DNA from: a bacterium
GTDB taxonomy: Bacteria; Krumholzibacteriota; Krumholzibacteriia; JACNKJ01
DNA: 64,000 nt
Direction of reading: 5' to 3'
Assembly: GCA_024231955.1 (NCBI GenBank)
Contig: JAAEPZ010001024.1
Location: 575,849-639,848 of the forward strand
The translations under genes and the position numbers were made by a program. Below the pieces are notes generated by a model. The model did not search any database, was not told the origin of the DNA, and worked only from the letters and a program-made list of their open reading frames with translations. Below, one piece after another: positions 24,371 through 34,091 of this stretch (its first letter is position 1; every line of letters begins with the position of its first letter).

Positions 24371-26356
24371 ATGACACGAACTACTCTTGTTCTGCTGATC
24401 GTCCTCTGCTTCGCCCGGTCGGCCTGCTGCCAGAATCTGGATCTCATGGATAACGGGGTTGATCCCGGGGCGGATTTCTATCGCTACTCCTGCGGGCTCT
24501 GGCTCGACGATAATCCCCTGCCCGGCGGGTGGTGGCGGTTGAATACCTCCGTCGTGATGCAGGACGATATCAATCGCGATATCGCCACGGCCCTGGCGGC
24601 CGTAGACGGAACGACATCCGGAATCGCGGCGCAGCTCGGTGTGCTGTTCGCCTCCGGTATCGACTGTGACGCCAATCGGTTCGTGAACATGAAAACGCTG
24701 CGCAGTGAGCTGGACCGCATTGTGGCGTTGACCGATCTCGACGATCTGCCGGCGACGCTGGCCCGTAGCCATCTGCATGGTTTCGATCCCCTTTTCAGCA
24801 TCTACGACCCCGGACGCTGGGAGCTGCGCGATGTTCACGAACTTCACCTGCGGCAGGGGGGGCTCGGTCTGGATTCGCGAGGGTATTATCTCAATGACAA
24901 TGAACGGGCCCGTGAGGTCAGGCGGCGCTATCTGGCCCATGTAACCAGGATGTTCGAATTGAGTGGCGACCCGAATCCGGCCGTCACCGCGCAAGTGGTG
25001 ATGGATCTTGAGACTAAACTGGCCGCGGTTCAGGAGCCGGCAGCGGCCAATCTCCGCGATTACCACAACTTCAAATCGCTGACGAAATTGCGCAAGATGG
25101 TGTCGGCTCTCGACTGGGACGACTGGTTCGACGGCCTGGGTATTGAGCCCCCGTCGACCGTGGCCCTGGGACAACCTCGGTACTTCAAGGCGCTGGGAGG
25201 GATCGTCAAGGAGACCGATGTCGCGACCTGGCGCGCCTACCTGAGTTGGCAACTGCTCAATCATATGGGCAAGTGTTTGCCTGCTGATATGCGAGCGGAG
25301 CGGGACGGCTTCTTCTATGATTTCCTCCACGGCTACGAGATGATCTATCCTTGGCGGGAACGTGTGGTGTCCGGGCTGATGACGGCGCTGCCCGAAATGA
25401 TGGACGCATATTATACGCAGCGATTCTTCCCGCCGGAGACCGAGAGGATTGCGCAGGCGATGGTGACCTCCATCAAGGAGGCGACGCGCAAACGGCTGGA
25501 ACACTGCACCTGGATGACGGAGATGGAGAGGGGGCAGGCGCTGACCAAATTGGCCGAAATGGAGTTCCGCATCGGTGGCGGGGATGAGGGGATCGACTTC
25601 ACCCCGTTGCAATTCAAGATGGATGATTACCTGGCCAATATCCTGAAGGCCCGGCGCTTCCACATGGGTCTGGTGCTGACCCGTCTAGGAGAGCCGTGGG
25701 CCGAGGATCGGTGGGGACACGCCTCCTACGGGCAGGACATGGCCTTCGACCACAACCAGAACATCATGAATGCGGTGGCGTCCAATTTCCGCCCCCCGAA
25801 GTTCGATCCTCAGGGGGATGTCGTAGCCAATTACGCGGGGGTCGGTTGGGGTCTCGCTCACGAGATCACCCATTCGTTCGACAGCCTGGGACGCCTGTTC
25901 GGCGCGGACGGCAACTCGCTGGGTTGGCTGGCCCGCAGAAAGTTGAGCAAGGGGTTCAAGGATCGTTGCCGTCCCCTGATCGAGCAGTACGACGACTACG
26001 AAGCTCTGCCGGGATGCCATGTCAGCGGAGAGGGGACGCTGATGGAGAACCTGGCCGATCTTGGGGGTGTCCTCATCGTTTACGATGCTCTCGAATCGGT
26101 GATCGGCAAGGAGGGGTTGTCCGCAATCAGGGATGGCTTCACCGCCGAGCAGCGTTTCTTCATCGCGTACGCTCAGTCCTGGAGCGAGAACATCAGTGAT
26201 TCGGCACAGGAGGCCCAGGCTCGTGGGCCCCACTCGCCGACCCGTTTCCGCGCCATCGGCCCATTGCGCAATATCGACGCCTTCCACAGCGCCTTCGACA
26301 TCAAACCGGGTGACGCCATGTACCTGCCCCCGGAGAGTCGTGCCCGAATCTGGTAA
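24371..26356 (+). CDS. Secreted M13-family (neprilysin-like) zinc metallopeptidase
   Basis: A 661-residue peptidase. A signal peptide spans about 1-20. The M13 N-domain opens with NGVDPGADFYRYSCGLW, and the usual Cys of VDPC is Gly here. The zinc site is H497-E498-x-x-H501 (LAHEITHSFD), with the third ligand and catalytic Asp in E559-NLAD563. It ends YLPPESRARIW instead of the usual CxxW. It should cleave oligopeptides outside the cytoplasm. ATG 24371 follows GGAAAGA. It is followed by a terminator, so it is monocistronic. The peptidase beside gamma-glutamyltransferase suggests local peptide or glutathione turnover, which is inference. Confidence 0.92.
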   Translation: MTRTTLVLLIVLCFARSACCQNLDLMDNGVDPGADFYRYSCGLWLDDNPLPGGWWRLNTSVVMQDDINRDIATALAAVDGTTSGIAAQLGVLFASGIDCDANRFVNMKTLRSELDRIVALTDLDDLPATLARSHLHGFDPLFSIYDPGRWELRDVHELHLRQGGLGLDSRGYYLNDNERAREVRRRYLAHVTRMFELSGDPNPAVTAQVVMDLETKLAAVQEPAAANLRDYHNFKSLTKLRKMVSALDWDDWFDGLGIEPPSTVALGQPRYFKALGGIVKETDVATWRAYLSWQLLNHMGKCLPADMRAERDGFFYDFLHGYEMIYPWRERVVSGLMTALPEMMDAYYTQRFFPPETERIAQAMVTSIKEATRKRLEHCTWMTEMERGQALTKLAEMEFRIGGGDEGIDFTPLQFKMDDYLANILKARRFHMGLVLTRLGEPWAEDRWGHASYGQDMAFDHNQNIMNAVASNFRPPKFDPQGDVVANYAGVGWGLAHEITHSFDSLGRLFGADGNSLGWLARRKLSKGFKDRCRPLIEQYDDYEALPGCHVSGEGTLMENLADLGGVLIVYDALESVIGKEGLSAIRDGFTAEQRFFIAYAQSWSENISDSAQEAQARGPHSPTRFRAIGPLRNIDAFHSAFDIKPGDAMYLPPESRARIW

Positions 26357-26380
26357 TCCATCCGCCGAGTAATCGGGGAG

Positions 26381-26412
26381 GCCCCGCCACACTGGTGGGG
26401 CTTTCCGTTTTG
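26381..26412 (+). terminator. Rho-independent terminator after the M13 peptidase
   Basis: A stem GCCCCGCCA/TGGTGGGGC (one wobble) with a tight loop is followed by TTTCCGTTTT, 24 bases after the peptidase stop. Confidence 0.8.
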
Positions 26413-26516
26413 CTCCGACTGCGGTAGTCGCGATCCGGGACGCATACATCCGCATGCTCTCCGATTCCTCAATCATGTGATTGAATGCCCGCGCCGGTTA
26501 AGTCATAATCGGATCC

Positions 26517-27488
26517 ATGCACAAAAAATTTCCACATCTGGATTACTGCCAGAATTGCGGTGGGCCTACCCCCGGCAACTTCTGCGCCGAGTGCGGTCAG
26601 GACAGCCGCGAGCACCGGGTGTCCATGCGGCTGCTGCTTTTCGGTTTGTGGAACGACCTGTTCACGTTCGATTCCCGCTTCTTCCGCAGTTTTATCCCGC
26701 TGCTCTTCAGGCCCGGTCGCCTGACGCGAGAGTATATCGTCGGGCGACGCGTCCGTTTCATCCCCCCGGTCAGGCTCTACCTGTTCGTAAGCATCCTCTT
26801 CTTCTTCCTGGTGGCGGTGCTGTTCAAGGGGACACCCTCAACCGAAACGGCGGACACCGCCGCCCTGGTCGATTCCCTGACGACCTTCACCGCGGAGTCG
26901 GATTCGATGACATCGGCCACCGCGGGCATCGACTTGACAATACCGGCCGCCCCGATCGACTCAATACCGGTCACGGAGGTCGAGAATGAGGTGATCGCGC
27001 TGAACTCCACGGGGACATCGCAGGTGACTTTGCTGGGCGAGGAGCATGAAATCGGAAACGAGGATTTCAGCGCCATGTTCTTCAGCCTCTCCCCCAAGGG
27101 GATGTTCGTGCTGTTGCCGATCTTCGCCGGTCTCCTGGCGCTGGTCTATCGCCGCTCGCGCAAGCTGTTCATAGAGCACCTGATCTTCTCGCTGCACTAC
27201 CACTCGTATATCTTCCTCCTCTTCATCCTCACGATGATCTTCAACAGGATCTTCGGTTGGGACTGGATCTGGCTCATCACCTTCGTCGGCTTCCACGTCT
27301 ACCTGTACCTGGCGCTGAAGAGGGTCTACCGTCAGGGCTGGCGCAAGACCTGGCTGAAGCACCTCCTGCTCACCTCGGCCTACAATGTCGTGTTCCTGGC
27401 ACTGCTGACACTCATGACACTCGGCGGCCTGCTTCTCGTGGTGAAGGCGCAGGACCATCCCTGGCTGCTCGGACTGATCGGCGGGTAG
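26517..27488 (+). CDS. DUF3667-type membrane protein with zinc ribbon
   Basis: A 323-residue protein. A zinc ribbon sits at the N-terminus (C11, C14, C23, C26: YCQNCGG...FCAECGQ), followed by the DUF3667 signature RFFRSFIPLLFRPGRLTREYIVGRRVRFIPPVRLYLFVS. The first TM is at about 85-105, a low-complexity acidic/Thr/Ser loop at about 108-185 lies outside, and four more TM helices fill 195-320. The function is unknown; the family is widespread in FCB bacteria and proteobacteria as a single-gene unit. ATG 26517 begins right before the ribbon, as in relatives. Confidence 0.88.
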   Translation: MHKKFPHLDYCQNCGGPTPGNFCAECGQDSREHRVSMRLLLFGLWNDLFTFDSRFFRSFIPLLFRPGRLTREYIVGRRVRFIPPVRLYLFVSILFFFLVAVLFKGTPSTETADTAALVDSLTTFTAESDSMTSATAGIDLTIPAAPIDSIPVTEVENEVIALNSTGTSQVTLLGEEHEIGNEDFSAMFFSLSPKGMFVLLPIFAGLLALVYRRSRKLFIEHLIFSLHYHSYIFLLFILTMIFNRIFGWDWIWLITFVGFHVYLYLALKRVYRQGWRKTWLKHLLLTSAYNVVFLALLTLMTLGGLLLVVKAQDHPWLLGLIGG

Positions 27489-27662
27489 GGGCGCCGCACG
27501 CAACCGCCACGGCATCATTCAATACGATATCTTCGCGGAATAGACGCTGTCAGTGTCGTATGGTATGTTGGCTCAACGAGCTGGGGCGGAGGTGACCGGT
27601 GACGGAATCGCATCTCCTCTTCCCGACAAATCCATTGACCGAGTTTCCCAGGAGTAGCCGGA

Positions 27663-28451
27663 ATGATTCGATTACCAGCGGCACGATGGGCCCTGACCCT
27701 GCCGATGATCCTGTTCACCCTGACGGCCGTCTCCGTTGCTCTGGCGGATGATCTCGAGCGGGTAGTAACTGCGGAGACGGATCGTCTGGAACTGGCCCAG
27801 GCCTCCCAGCAGCGTATCGACCAGGTGGTGAATCAGACGGATGATCTGGAGGCGGAATACAAGCAGATCATGAAGCAGATCGATGGACTCACCGTTTACA
27901 ACGACTACATCCAGAGGCAGCTCGACAGCCAGGGGGGGGAGCTCGTCCGGCTGCGGGAATCCCTGGGTCAGGTCAGCGTCATCGAGCGGCAGATCATGCC
28001 CCTGATGATCCGCATGCTTGCCGGTCTCGACCAGTTCATCAACCTGGATCAACCCTTCCTGCTGGAGGAGCGGAGAGAGCGGGTGGATGGTTTACGGGCC
28101 TTGATGGAGCGAGCCGATGTGACTCTGGCCGAAAAATTCCGTCGCCTAACCGAGGCATTCCAGATCGAGAACGATTTCGGCCGCACCATCGAAGTGTACA
28201 AGGATGCTCTGCTCATCGATTCGGCGAATCTCGAGGTGAATGTGCTGCGGCTCGGGCGGGTGGGTCTCTACTATCAGACCAGCGATGCCAGCGCCACCGG
28301 ACGCTGGGATACCATCACCCAACAGTGGGTCCCTCTCTCCGACAGCTCAACCCGCAACCAGGTGCGTCAGGGGATCCGGATTGCCCGCAAACAGGTGGCT
28401 CCCGACCTGCTGCTGCTTGAGGTTCCGGCTCCGGAGGTGGATGGATCATGA
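27663..28451 (+). CDS. DUF3450 protein of TtpC-type TonB system
   Basis: A 262-residue periplasmic coiled-coil protein. A signal peptide covers 1-28 (MILFTLTAVSVALA), then a long helical region (about 30-115: RIDQVVNQTDDLEAEYKQIMKQIDGL) and a globular C-terminus (GRVGLYYQTSDASATGRWD). This is DUF3450, always found just upstream of ttpC in Vibrio-type TonB2 clusters. It probably helps the TtpC-ExbB-ExbD motor engage outer-membrane receptors. It has a good AGGAG ribosome site and overlaps ttpC by four bases. Confidence 0.9.
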   Translation: MIRLPAARWALTLPMILFTLTAVSVALADDLERVVTAETDRLELAQASQQRIDQVVNQTDDLEAEYKQIMKQIDGLTVYNDYIQRQLDSQGGELVRLRESLGQVSVIERQIMPLMIRMLAGLDQFINLDQPFLLEERRERVDGLRALMERADVTLAEKFRRLTEAFQIENDFGRTIEVYKDALLIDSANLEVNVLRLGRVGLYYQTSDASATGRWDTITQQWVPLSDSSTRNQVRQGIRIARKQVAPDLLLLEVPAPEVDGS

Positions 28452-29818
28452 AACACTTTCACCTTCTGATCCTGATCGGGATTCTGCTGGCCACTCAAAC
28501 TCCACCCGCCCTCACCCAGGAGGACAACCCTGCCCGGGATCTGGATGAGTTGCTGAAGATGGTGCAGGAGGGGCGCACCGGCGATGAGGACAGTCACCGT
28601 CAGCGCGAATTCGAATTCCAGGCCACCCGCGACCGGCAGCAGCAGATGCTGGATGACGCCCGACGTCAACTGCGGGAGGCCGAGACACGGAGTGAGCAGC
28701 TGGAATCCACCTACATCGAGAACGACCTGCTTATCGTCGATACAATTGATCAACTCGACCGCAGACTCGGTTCGATGAAGGAGCTCTTCGGTGTTCTGCA
28801 GCAGGTTGCCGGCGACGCCAAAGGGTTGCTGGAAAACTCCGTCACCAGCGCCCAACTGAAGGGGCGGGGAGATTTCCTCCAGGAGCTGAACGGCAAACTC
28901 GCCTCCGATTCCACCCTGCCCACCATCGAGGATATCGAGCAGCTCTGGTTCCTGCTGCAGCAGGAGATGACCGAAACGGGCAAGGTCGTCAAGTTCCCTG
29001 CCCGGGTCATCGCCGCCGACGGCAAGGAGATGCGGGAGGATGTGGTCCGCGTGGGTGGGTTCAATATCGTCTCGCGAGCCGGCTATCTGCAATTCACACC
29101 CGAAACGGGCAATCTCTCGGAACTGAGCCGGCAACCGCGCGGTCGCTATACCGGGACCGCCGTCGCCCTGCTCGATGCCGTCGAGGGTTACGTCACTTTT
29201 GGAGTCGATCCCACCCGGGGACAGATCCTGAGCACCTACATCGATCGACCCACCCTGCGCGAACGGATCGTTCAGGGTGGGGTGGTGGGCTACGTGATTA
29301 TCGGTCTGGGGATCATAGGCTTGCTGCTTGCCCTGGAGCGGATGATCAGTTTGAGTATGATCAGCTCCAGGGTCAATGCTCAGCTCAAGAGCGCCACCCC
29401 CGACACCAACAACCCTCTCGGGCGGGTATTGAAGACGGCCCATGAGCTTGACACTAACGATGTGGAGACGCTCGAACTCAAGCTCGGTGAAGCGGTGTTC
29501 CGTGAGATCCCCCGACTGACGCGGTCATTGCTGTTCATCAGGATCATCAGTGTAGTGTCGCCGCTGCTCGGGTTGCTGGGTACGGTGACCGGGATGATCG
29601 TCACCTTCCAGGCCATCACCCTGTTCGGCACAGGCGATCCGAAGCTGATGGCCGGCGGCATCTCCACCGCTTTGATCACCACCGTTCTCGGTTTGACGGT
29701 GGCGATCCCTATTCTGCTTCTGCATACGCTGGTGTCGGGCCGCAGCAAGAGGATCCTGCACATCCTGCAGGAGCAGAGTGCCGGAATCGTGGCCAGTCGT
29801 TCCGGTCAGGGGAGCTGA
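28448..29818 (+). CDS. ttpC: TtpC-like MotA/TolQ/ExbB-family protein with periplasmic extension
   Basis: A 456-residue protein. It has a signal peptide (about 1-24), a periplasmic coiled-coil segment (about 40-115) and a globular part up to about 275. The C-terminal MotA/TolQ/ExbB proton-channel domain has TM helices near 278-298 (VGYVIIGLGIIGLLLALERM), 365-390 (LLGLLGTVTGMIVTFQ) and 400-430 (AGGISTALITTVLGLTVAIP). The long N-terminal extension marks it as TtpC, the fourth component that TonB2 systems need in Vibrio. It is second in the six-gene operon. Confidence 0.92.
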   Translation: MKHFHLLILIGILLATQTPPALTQEDNPARDLDELLKMVQEGRTGDEDSHRQREFEFQATRDRQQQMLDDARRQLREAETRSEQLESTYIENDLLIVDTIDQLDRRLGSMKELFGVLQQVAGDAKGLLENSVTSAQLKGRGDFLQELNGKLASDSTLPTIEDIEQLWFLLQQEMTETGKVVKFPARVIAADGKEMREDVVRVGGFNIVSRAGYLQFTPETGNLSELSRQPRGRYTGTAVALLDAVEGYVTFGVDPTRGQILSTYIDRPTLRERIVQGGVVGYVIIGLGIIGLLLALERMISLSMISSRVNAQLKSATPDTNNPLGRVLKTAHELDTNDVETLELKLGEAVFREIPRLTRSLLFIRIISVVSPLLGLLGTVTGMIVTFQAITLFGTGDPKLMAGGISTALITTVLGLTVAIPILLLHTLVSGRSKRILHILQEQSAGIVASRSGQGS

Positions 29819-29821
29819 ATC

Positions 29822-30346
29822 ATGCAGGGGTTGTTCGACGCCTATATCGCCATCCGTGATTTCATGGAGCTGGGGGGACCGGTGCTCAACGTTATTGCCC
29901 TGGTCATTCTGTGGATGTGGGTGCTGATCATCGAACGGGTCATCTATCTCCGGAGCGGATTCGAGCGGCAGGTGGATACGGAACTCCAGGTATGGCGCCA
30001 GCGGTTGGAGCGCCGATCATGGCACGCACGTCAGGTGAGGGCGGCCATGGTTTCACGTCTGACCCAGGCCGCCAACGGATCGATTCTCATGATCAAGACC
30101 CTGGTGGCGCTGTGCCCCCTGCTGGGGCTGGTGGGCACGGTCACCGGTATGATCGTCGTGTTCGATGTTCTCTCGGTATCGGGTACGAGCAATGCCCGGT
30201 CCATGGCCGCCGGTGTCTCCAGGGCCACCATACCGACCATGGCCGGCATGGTGGGCGCTCTGTTTGGCGTATTCGCAGTGACCCTGATCAAGAGGGCCGC
30301 CGATCGTGCGGTCAAGAAGCTGGATGATATTTTCGTCACCGACTGA
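29822..30346 (+). CDS. exbB: ExbB-family proton-channel protein
   Basis: A 174-residue MotA/TolQ/ExbB protein with three TM helices. The signature is GLVGTVTGMIVVFDVLSVSG followed by SMAAGVSRATIPTMAGMVGALFGV. It starts three bases after the ttpC stop. It forms the proton-conducting pentamer with ExbD that energises TonB. This short form without a long N-terminus is ExbB2-like. Confidence 0.95.
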   Translation: MQGLFDAYIAIRDFMELGGPVLNVIALVILWMWVLIIERVIYLRSGFERQVDTELQVWRQRLERRSWHARQVRAAMVSRLTQAANGSILMIKTLVALCPLLGLVGTVTGMIVVFDVLSVSGTSNARSMAAGVSRATIPTMAGMVGALFGVFAVTLIKRAADRAVKKLDDIFVTD

Positions 30347-30358
30347 TGAGGAACTCGC

Positions 30359-30775
30359 ATGAGAAACAGATTCCTGGCTATGCAGCAGGAGGGTGAGGAG
30401 CTGGAGATCAACATCACGCCCATGCTGGATGTGGTGTTCATCATGCTCATCTTCTTCATCGTTACGGCGTCGTTCGTCAAGGAGTCGGGAATCGATGTCA
30501 ACAAACCCGACGGACAGACCGCCATGACCAAGGAGATGGCCAATATCCTGATCGCCATCGACGCCGACGGCGCCATCTGGATCGACCGTCGACAGATTGA
30601 TCCGCGAGCCGTGCGGGCCAATATCGAGAGATTGCACGCCGAAAACCCTCAGGGGACCGTTGTTATTCAGGCCGATGAGAACGCCCGGACGGGAGTTCTG
30701 GTCGGGGTGATGGATTCGGCTCGTCTGGCTGGCGTCTATAACGTAGCCATCGCCGCCAATGAAAGTGATCAGTGA
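30359..30775 (+). CDS. exbD: ExbD-family biopolymer transport protein
   Basis: A 138-residue protein with one N-terminal TM (about 21-41, MLDVVFIMLIFFIVTASFV). It contains the essential proton-carrying aspartate D24 (ITPMLDVVF), then a periplasmic domain ending near VMDSARLAGVYNVAIAA. GAGGAA lies upstream of ATG 30359. It pairs with the adjacent ExbB to power TonB. Confidence 0.95.
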   Translation: MRNRFLAMQQEGEELEINITPMLDVVFIMLIFFIVTASFVKESGIDVNKPDGQTAMTKEMANILIAIDADGAIWIDRRQIDPRAVRANIERLHAENPQGTVVIQADENARTGVLVGVMDSARLAGVYNVAIAANESDQ

Positions 30776-30785
30776 GGCGCATGAG

Positions 30786-31400
30786 ATGGTAATGAGATAC
30801 GCCATTGCTTTGGTCCTGGGCTGCTTCGTGACCCTCGGTGTGCTGTTCACCATGCAGGCGCTGATCGCCACGCCCCATGTCGATCTCAATGAGTCGGGCG
30901 CGCGACATTTCGTCGACTTCGTCAGGGTTCAGAGGGAGGAGACGCTGCAACGCAAGGAGCGGCAGCGGGACAAACCGATGGCTCCATCCCCGCCACCGGC
31001 CGGGGCGGCTGATCCCGCCGACGACTCGCCGGACGAGATCCATCGGGTTGGGATGGCCATACCTGTCGCACCGGGGGATGTGGCTGTCGCGATGAACATC
31101 TCCGGATTGGGATTGACGGCCAGCGATGGGGAGTATCTGCCCATCGTCAAGATCGCGCCGGTTTATCCCCGTGTGGCCCAGAACAGGGGGATCGAGGGTT
31201 ACTGTCTGGTGGAATACACCGTGACCAGCATCGGCACCATACGTGACGCCAAGGTCATCGATGCCAAGCCGGCGAACATCTTCGACAAGGTGTCGATCAC
31301 CGCAGCCTTGAAATTCAAGTATCGCCCGCGGGTGGTCAACGGTGAGCCCATAGATGTGCATGGAGTGAGAAACCTCTTCCGTTTCGAATTGGAGCAATAG
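30786..31400 (+). CDS. tonB: TonB energy-transducing protein
   Basis: A 204-residue TonB. It has one N-terminal TM (about 5-25), a proline/alanine-rich spacer that is short and only modestly charged (PSPPPAGAADPADD), and a C-terminal TonB domain (about 115-204: PVYPRVAQNRGIEGYCLVEYTVTSIG...ALKFKYRPRVVNG). ATG 30786 is preferred because GAGG lies eight bases upstream, within the end of exbD; ATG 30759 has none. The short spacer suggests that it depends on TtpC and DUF3450 to span the periplasm, as in TonB2 systems. Likely clients are the receptors at 4085-6277 and 39367-41424. Confidence 0.92.
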   Translation: MVMRYAIALVLGCFVTLGVLFTMQALIATPHVDLNESGARHFVDFVRVQREETLQRKERQRDKPMAPSPPPAGAADPADDSPDEIHRVGMAIPVAPGDVAVAMNISGLGLTASDGEYLPIVKIAPVYPRVAQNRGIEGYCLVEYTVTSIGTIRDAKVIDAKPANIFDKVSITAALKFKYRPRVVNGEPIDVHGVRNLFRFELEQ

Positions 31401-31403
31401 GTG

Positions 31404-32666
31404 ATGAGGGTGAGTCGCATCGGGATCTTCGTCGTCGTACTGATCTGTATCGGTGTCGGCGATGTCCGGTTGGCCCTGAGTGCGGACCAGGTGATGAGGG
31501 AGAGGGTTTATGCGAAATTAAGCCGGTCCCAGGTCGCGACAGAGGCAGAAGATTGGGATCGAGCCTACGATCTTCTGGCCCAGGTCGCAAAGATGGAGGA
31601 CCTGACTCCCGGCGAAAAGGCTCAACTCTACTCGGCCTACGGCTACACCTACTTCACCCAGGAGCGTTACGCCGAAAGTGTTGCCGCCTATGAGCAGGTG
31701 CTGCGGCAGGAGGATCTCGTCGAGGCCTTGCGCACAGGTACCCTCTATACCCTTGGGCAGCTGCAACTCCATCTTGAGCATTACGATCAGGCTGTCGGCC
31801 ATCTTGAGGCGTGGCTGCAGGTCGTCGAGAATCCAGGCCCCGATTCCCATATCCTGTTGGGCCAGGCATACTACCGGCTTGGCCGACTGGAAAATGCCGC
31901 CGAATCAGTAAAGCGGGCCATAGCCGCTGCCGAAGGGCGTGGCCGCCAGGTGCCGGAAAACTGGTTTGCTCTCCTGCGGGCAATCTATTACGAAGCGGAG
32001 GATTACGAGAACCTGCTCGACGTGTTGAATGTCATGGTGACCAGATATCGGGCCAAGGAATACTGGCTGCATCTGTCGTCGACCTATGGTGAGACAGGTG
32101 ACCTGGAGCGTCAATTGGCGGTTTACGAGATGGCGTACACCCAGGGCTATCTGACCTCGAGTGCGGAGATCGTGCTGTTGAGTCAGCTTCTGCTGCAGGC
32201 CGATATCCCCTATCGGGCCGGGGTATTGCTGCAGGAGGGGTTGGAGAGCGGATCCGTCGACAGCACCGCCGGCAACTGGCGGTTACTCTCTCAGGCCTGG
32301 ATTCGGGCCCATGAGCATGATGCCGCCATCATCACCCTGGGTCGTGCGGCGGAGTTATCGGATGATGGTGAGTTTTATGCGCGCATTGCCCAGTCCTATG
32401 CGAATCTGAATCGCTGGGAGCTGTCGGCGGATGCCGCCAGTATGGCTCTGGACCGGGGCGTGGAAAATCCGCACGAGCTGCATCTGACGCGGGGTATGGC
32501 CCTCTATGAACTGGGAAGGTTCACCGAAGCCGAAGCTGCATTTTCCCGGGCCCAGCGGTCGGAGGGGGGACGGGAATCGGCTTCGCGCTGGTTGGCCCAT
32601 CTGCAGCGTGAAAGGGGCCGGTTGCGGGAGTTGGGCGTGGGCTCCACCGAAAAGGCCGGGAATTGA
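31404..32666 (+). CDS. TPR-repeat protein of the TonB operon
   Basis: A 420-residue exported protein. It has a signal peptide (about 1-27), followed by about ten TPR-like helical pairs, clearest at QLYSAYGYTYFTQERYAES, TLYTLGQLQLHLEHYDQAV and HILLGQAYYRLGRLENAAES. The same TPR gene ends TonB2/ttpC operons in Vibrio and Shewanella. It probably acts as a periplasmic scaffold. It begins right after the tonB stop (GTG 31401 and ATG 31404 are both possible; GGAG at 31391 fits either). Confidence 0.85.
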   Translation: MRVSRIGIFVVVLICIGVGDVRLALSADQVMRERVYAKLSRSQVATEAEDWDRAYDLLAQVAKMEDLTPGEKAQLYSAYGYTYFTQERYAESVAAYEQVLRQEDLVEALRTGTLYTLGQLQLHLEHYDQAVGHLEAWLQVVENPGPDSHILLGQAYYRLGRLENAAESVKRAIAAAEGRGRQVPENWFALLRAIYYEAEDYENLLDVLNVMVTRYRAKEYWLHLSSTYGETGDLERQLAVYEMAYTQGYLTSSAEIVLLSQLLLQADIPYRAGVLLQEGLESGSVDSTAGNWRLLSQAWIRAHEHDAAIITLGRAAELSDDGEFYARIAQSYANLNRWELSADAASMALDRGVENPHELHLTRGMALYELGRFTEAEAAFSRAQRSEGGRESASRWLAHLQRERGRLRELGVGSTEKAGN

Positions 32667-32774
32667 GTTCGACCTTCGGGAATCAGGTGCCGTTATTGGG
32701 GTCTTGAGCCGCATCGCGGAATAATCCATACTGCGGGTCCAACTGCCATGGTTCCCATCTCAAAAAAGGTATCC

Positions 32775-34091
32775 ATGAAAGCGATACATTTTAACAGAAT
32801 GTCAGGTCTCGACAGCCAGGTGGGGCTGGCTCTCCCCTGGTTGGTTGGATTGCGCTGGGTCGCCATGGTCAGTCAGGCCCTGCTGGTGCTGGTGTTGATC
32901 CTGTTCTTCCATATTCCCGTGCCGGCGCCTCTGATCGCGATCATTTTGGGATTCAGCGGATTGAGCAACTACTACCTGCACACCCGCAAAGAATCGGATA
33001 CCAAGGTCACCAATGGTCTGATCACGGCAATCATCTCTCTGGACGCCATTCTGCTCACCCTCCTGATCTTCGCCACCGGCGGGGCTTTGAATCCCTTTAC
33101 CTTTCTCTATCTGATCCATGTAGTGCTCGGGACGATCTTCCTGCCCCAGACCGGCGCCTGGATCATTGCGATAATCACCATCCTCTGTTACGGCAGTCTC
33201 TTTCTCCCGGGGATACAGACCATTGGCGCGCTCACCAATCATCCCCCCGCCTGTCACGCCCAGGATGATCTGACCGGAACCATGCGTCTCCACCTGCAGG
33301 GGATGTGGATTGCCTACTCTTTTACGGTGATCTGCGTGGTCTTCATCGTCGGTAAAATCCAGAAAGCTCTCAGTCTGCATCGTCAAATCAATATCTCACT
33401 TAATGATGAGAGAAGGAGAAACGAGATGCTGGCCTCCCTCGCCACTCTGGCGGCCGGGGCTACACATGAACTGTCCACACCCCTGTCAACCATCGCGGTG
33501 GCTTCGGGAGAGATGATCGATACGCTCAAGGAGAACGGGGATGATGGGGATCTGATGGAGGATGTCCTGTTGATTCGTGATCAGGTTCGCGGCTGCAAGG
33601 AGATCCTTTTTCAGATGGCCGCCGATGCCGGAGAGCACCGAGGTGAGGACAACAAACGGTTCTCTTGCGACCAGGCGGTCTCTGCAATTATCGCGAGTCT
33701 GCCTACAGCGCAACAGGGCCGAGTGCAGGTGGATAATCAGGTGCCCGACCTGATCCTCTTCATGCCGCAACGGACACTCTGCCGCTCCGTGGCGGGACTT
33801 GTCAACAACGGGCTGGAAGCGGATAATGACGATGGCCCCGTTACCATGGCCTGGCTTCTGGATGGAGACGATCTCGTCATCAAGGTGACCGATCTCGGCA
33901 GCGGGATGGATGAGGAGACGATCGGCAAGGCCATCGAGCCATTTTACACCACTCGACCAAACGGGTTGGGTCTGGGTCTCTATCTCGCCGGCACCATGGC
34001 GGATCGATTCGGCGGATCGCTGGAGATCGAGTCGGCTCTCGATGAGGGGACTACGATTGTTCTGCGCATGATCAGGGCCAGGATCAGCTGA
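32775..34091 (+). CDS. regB: RegB/PrrB-type redox sensor histidine kinase
   Basis: A 438-residue membrane kinase with six TM helices (20-200). The quinone-binding heptapeptide GGxxNPF of RegB is present as GGALNPF (102-108). The H-box is GATHELSTPLSTI with H231. The redox-active cysteine region is conserved as LIRDQVRGCKEIL with C274 (the counterpart of RegB Cys265). HATPase boxes follow (LVNNGLEA, DLGSGM, GLGLGLYLA). It senses the quinone pool and redox state and phosphorylates RegA. ATG 32775 has AAGG upstream, so the upstream ATG 32748 is rejected. The stop overlaps regA by one base (TGATG). Confidence 0.93.
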   Translation: MKAIHFNRMSGLDSQVGLALPWLVGLRWVAMVSQALLVLVLILFFHIPVPAPLIAIILGFSGLSNYYLHTRKESDTKVTNGLITAIISLDAILLTLLIFATGGALNPFTFLYLIHVVLGTIFLPQTGAWIIAIITILCYGSLFLPGIQTIGALTNHPPACHAQDDLTGTMRLHLQGMWIAYSFTVICVVFIVGKIQKALSLHRQINISLNDERRRNEMLASLATLAAGATHELSTPLSTIAVASGEMIDTLKENGDDGDLMEDVLLIRDQVRGCKEILFQMAADAGEHRGEDNKRFSCDQAVSAIIASLPTAQQGRVQVDNQVPDLILFMPQRTLCRSVAGLVNNGLEADNDDGPVTMAWLLDGDDLVIKVTDLGSGMDEETIGKAIEPFYTTRPNGLGLGLYLAGTMADRFGGSLEIESALDEGTTIVLRMIRARIS

